A stretch of DNA of 7,099 nucleotides, taken from positions 1 through 7,099 of the forward strand of contig JAHEEY010000243.1 of assembly GCA_024640485.1 (NCBI GenBank), given 5' to 3'. Each line of letters opens with the position of its first letter. Position 1 is the first letter of the stretch. The stretch comes from Chloroflexota bacterium. GTDB taxonomy: Bacteria; Chloroflexota; Anaerolineae; Promineifilales; Promineifilaceae. A program made the translations under genes and the position numbers. Positions 5,768-7,099 of this stretch are shown here, one piece after another. Below the pieces are notes generated by a model, which saw only the letters and a list, made by a program, of their open reading frames with translations, did no database searches and was not told the origin of the DNA.

Positions 5768-7099
5768 ATGTCCCTAGATCCGCAGCCTGTGCTCCAGGTC
5801 AGCCAGCTTTCCAAGTCCTTCGGCGCCTTAACGGCTGTCCAGGGGGTCAATTTCCACGTGCTGCCCGGTGAAGTCGTCGGACTTGCCGGGCGCAGCGGCG
5901 CCGGCAAGTCGGTGCTTATCCGGACTATCTCTGGGCTGTTGGAACCGGATGAAGGCAGTTTGAAGTTCGCTGGACAGCTGATGCAGTGGCCATTTCACGC
6001 CCAGCACTTGGGCATGGGCATCGTCTACCAGGAACCGGCTTTGGCCGACCAATTCGACGTGGTCAGCAACATCTTTCTCGGCCACGAGATGTTCTCCTCT
6101 TTGTGGAGCCGAATACTGCGGCTGCCGGATCACGATGGGATGGCAAAAGTAGCCGTGGAGCTGCTCGCTTCCCTGGATATGCGGCTGCCCTCCCTTGATG
6201 AGAAGGTGGGTACCTTGTCCAGCGAGCAGCGGCATTTGATCGCTATCGCCCAGGTCATGGCCCGCAAATGCCGGCTGGTCATCGTCGATGATCTCAGCCA
6301 ACAGCTCAGCTTTCCCATCCAGCGCCGGGTGCTGCGCCAAATCCGCGGCTGGCAGCAGCAGGGGACGGCGGTGCTGTTCAGCAACCAAAACCTCGACCAC
6401 CTGTTTGCCGTTGCGGACCGCATATTGGTGCTGCGGCAGGGGACTATCGTGGCTAACTTCCGCACCGACGAAACCACCCGTGAAGAAGTAGTCGCCGCCA
6501 TGGTGGGCACCTCCGTCAGGCAGCAGCGCACCCCGGTCATTTGGGCCATTGACAGTTATTACCAGGCCCGTCAGCAGGCCGAGACGCTGCGCCACAACCA
6601 GACGATGCTGCAGCGCAACCTGGCGGCCAAAGACAGCATCAACCGGCAGCTGGTAGACCAGCTGAACGTACAGGTTGAAGCGCTGGACAGCGCCAATCTG
6701 GCCCTGCAGGATGCCCAGCGAAGGCTGCTCACCGAGCGTGAGGAAGAACGCAAGCATCTGGCCAGAGAACTTCACGATCAGCTGATTCAAGATCTCCTGG
6801 GACTCAATTATCATCTGGAAGAGATGGGCTTCAGGGCTTCAGATGAGCAAAGCCCCTTTACCAAGGAGATCATCGAAGTACGCGAGCAGATCCGCTCGTT
6901 CATCGATGACCTCCGCCGAATCTGCGGCGCCCTGAGGCCGCCGACCATTGACAGCCTGGGGCTGGTATCGGCGCTGCATTCCTATGCCCAGGTATGGAGC
7001 GAGCGCACCGGCATTGAATCGAAACTGGATATGAGCCGGGACATCGGCCGGCTGCCTGAGGCCATCGAACTCTCCATCTTCCGCATAGTGCAGGAAGGG
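5768..7099 (+). CDS. ABC ATPase domain fused to HisKA_3 histidine kinase (partial)
   Basis: The frame is open from ATG 5768 to the window end (444 codons, 3' end missing). Residues 7-250 form a complete sugar-type ABC ATPase domain: Walker A GRSGAGKS (41-48), Q-loop Gln88 in YQEPALAD, and Walker B Asp174. The signature is LSSEQ (150-154) instead of LSGGQ, Asp175 replaces the catalytic Glu, and Gln207 replaces the H-loop His. Nucleotide binding is likely; normal hydrolysis is doubtful. Residues 260-325 are Gln/Leu-rich and coiled-coil-like. A NarL/DegS-type dimerisation domain follows, with the H box REEERKHLARELHDQLIQ (phospho-acceptor His336) and the LRPPTIDSLGLVSAL segment (389-403). The sequence breaks off in the N-box (ELSIFRIVQEG), so the HATPase_c domain must continue beyond the window. 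No membrane segment is seen, so the kinase appears cytosolic. No Shine-Dalgarno is evident, and coupling to the regulator gene ending 13 bases upstream is likely. It probably phosphorylates that regulator. Confidence 0.92.
   Translation, partial: MSLDPQPVLQVSQLSKSFGALTAVQGVNFHVLPGEVVGLAGRSGAGKSVLIRTISGLLEPDEGSLKFAGQLMQWPFHAQHLGMGIVYQEPALADQFDVVSNIFLGHEMFSSLWSRILRLPDHDGMAKVAVELLASLDMRLPSLDEKVGTLSSEQRHLIAIAQVMARKCRLVIVDDLSQQLSFPIQRRVLRQIRGWQQQGTAVLFSNQNLDHLFAVADRILVLRQGTIVANFRTDETTREEVVAAMVGTSVRQQRTPVIWAIDSYYQARQQAETLRHNQTMLQRNLAAKDSINRQLVDQLNVQVEALDSANLALQDAQRRLLTEREEERKHLARELHDQLIQDLLGLNYHLEEMGFRASDEQSPFTKEIIEVREQIRSFIDDLRRICGALRPPTIDSLGLVSALHSYAQVWSERTGIESKLDMSRDIGRLPEAIELSIFRIVQEG

Noticed and set aside
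5828..6814. Minus-strand open frame (328 aa) opposite the ABC-kinase fusion
   Set aside because: The sense strand encodes clear ABC and histidine-kinase motifs over the same span. The antisense translation is Gln/His/Leu-rich without family features.

Overview
The window holds five protein-coding genes in two divergent blocks around a control region of about 250 bases. Together they look like a XylF/XylH-type sugar ABC transporter with its own two-component regulatory system. The probable source is a bacterium of moderately high GC. An acidic Ala/Thr/Glu/Pro-rich linker after a lipobox cysteine, a single-domain sugar ATPase and the ABC/histidine-kinase architecture make me think of Chloroflexota (Anaerolineae or Caldilineae type). 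That is inference from style, not from any marker gene.

Leftward block (minus strand, about 4461 down to 122): a lipoprotein sugar-binding protein made of two near-identical XylF-like domains in tandem (710 aa from a GTG start); then a 147-base intergenic region with a strong stem-loop; then a single-domain ABC ATPase (254 aa) whose stop overlaps the start of a XylH-like permease (431 aa). A 16-bp terminator hairpin at 38-75 closes the unit. Bases 1-37 hold nothing I can assign.

Rightward block (plus strand, 4708 to the window edge): a response regulator with the unusual order REC - LuxR-type HTH - REC (348 aa), followed 13 bases later by a protein cut off by the window end. This protein starts with a complete sugar-type ABC ATPase domain and continues in the same frame, through a coiled-coil-like stretch, into a NarL/DegS-type (HisKA_3) histidine kinase. 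Its ABC part is clearly related to the transporter ATPase. It keeps Walker A but has a degraded signature motif, Asp for the catalytic Glu of Walker B and Gln for the H-loop His.

Between the blocks (4462-4707) I see a minus-strand promoter with an 18-bp inverted repeat lying between its -35 and -10 boxes. I also see an extended -10 box placed so that the response regulator mRNA would start at its own ATG, and a pair of C-rich direct repeats 22 bp apart.

Working model (inference): the transporter imports a sugar; the kinase, which has no membrane segment before its H box, senses transporter state or nucleotide through its ATPase-like domain, possibly by docking to the permease; the double-receiver regulator then controls the divergent transporter operon. 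The ABC-ATPase/histidine-kinase fusion is the most novel element here.
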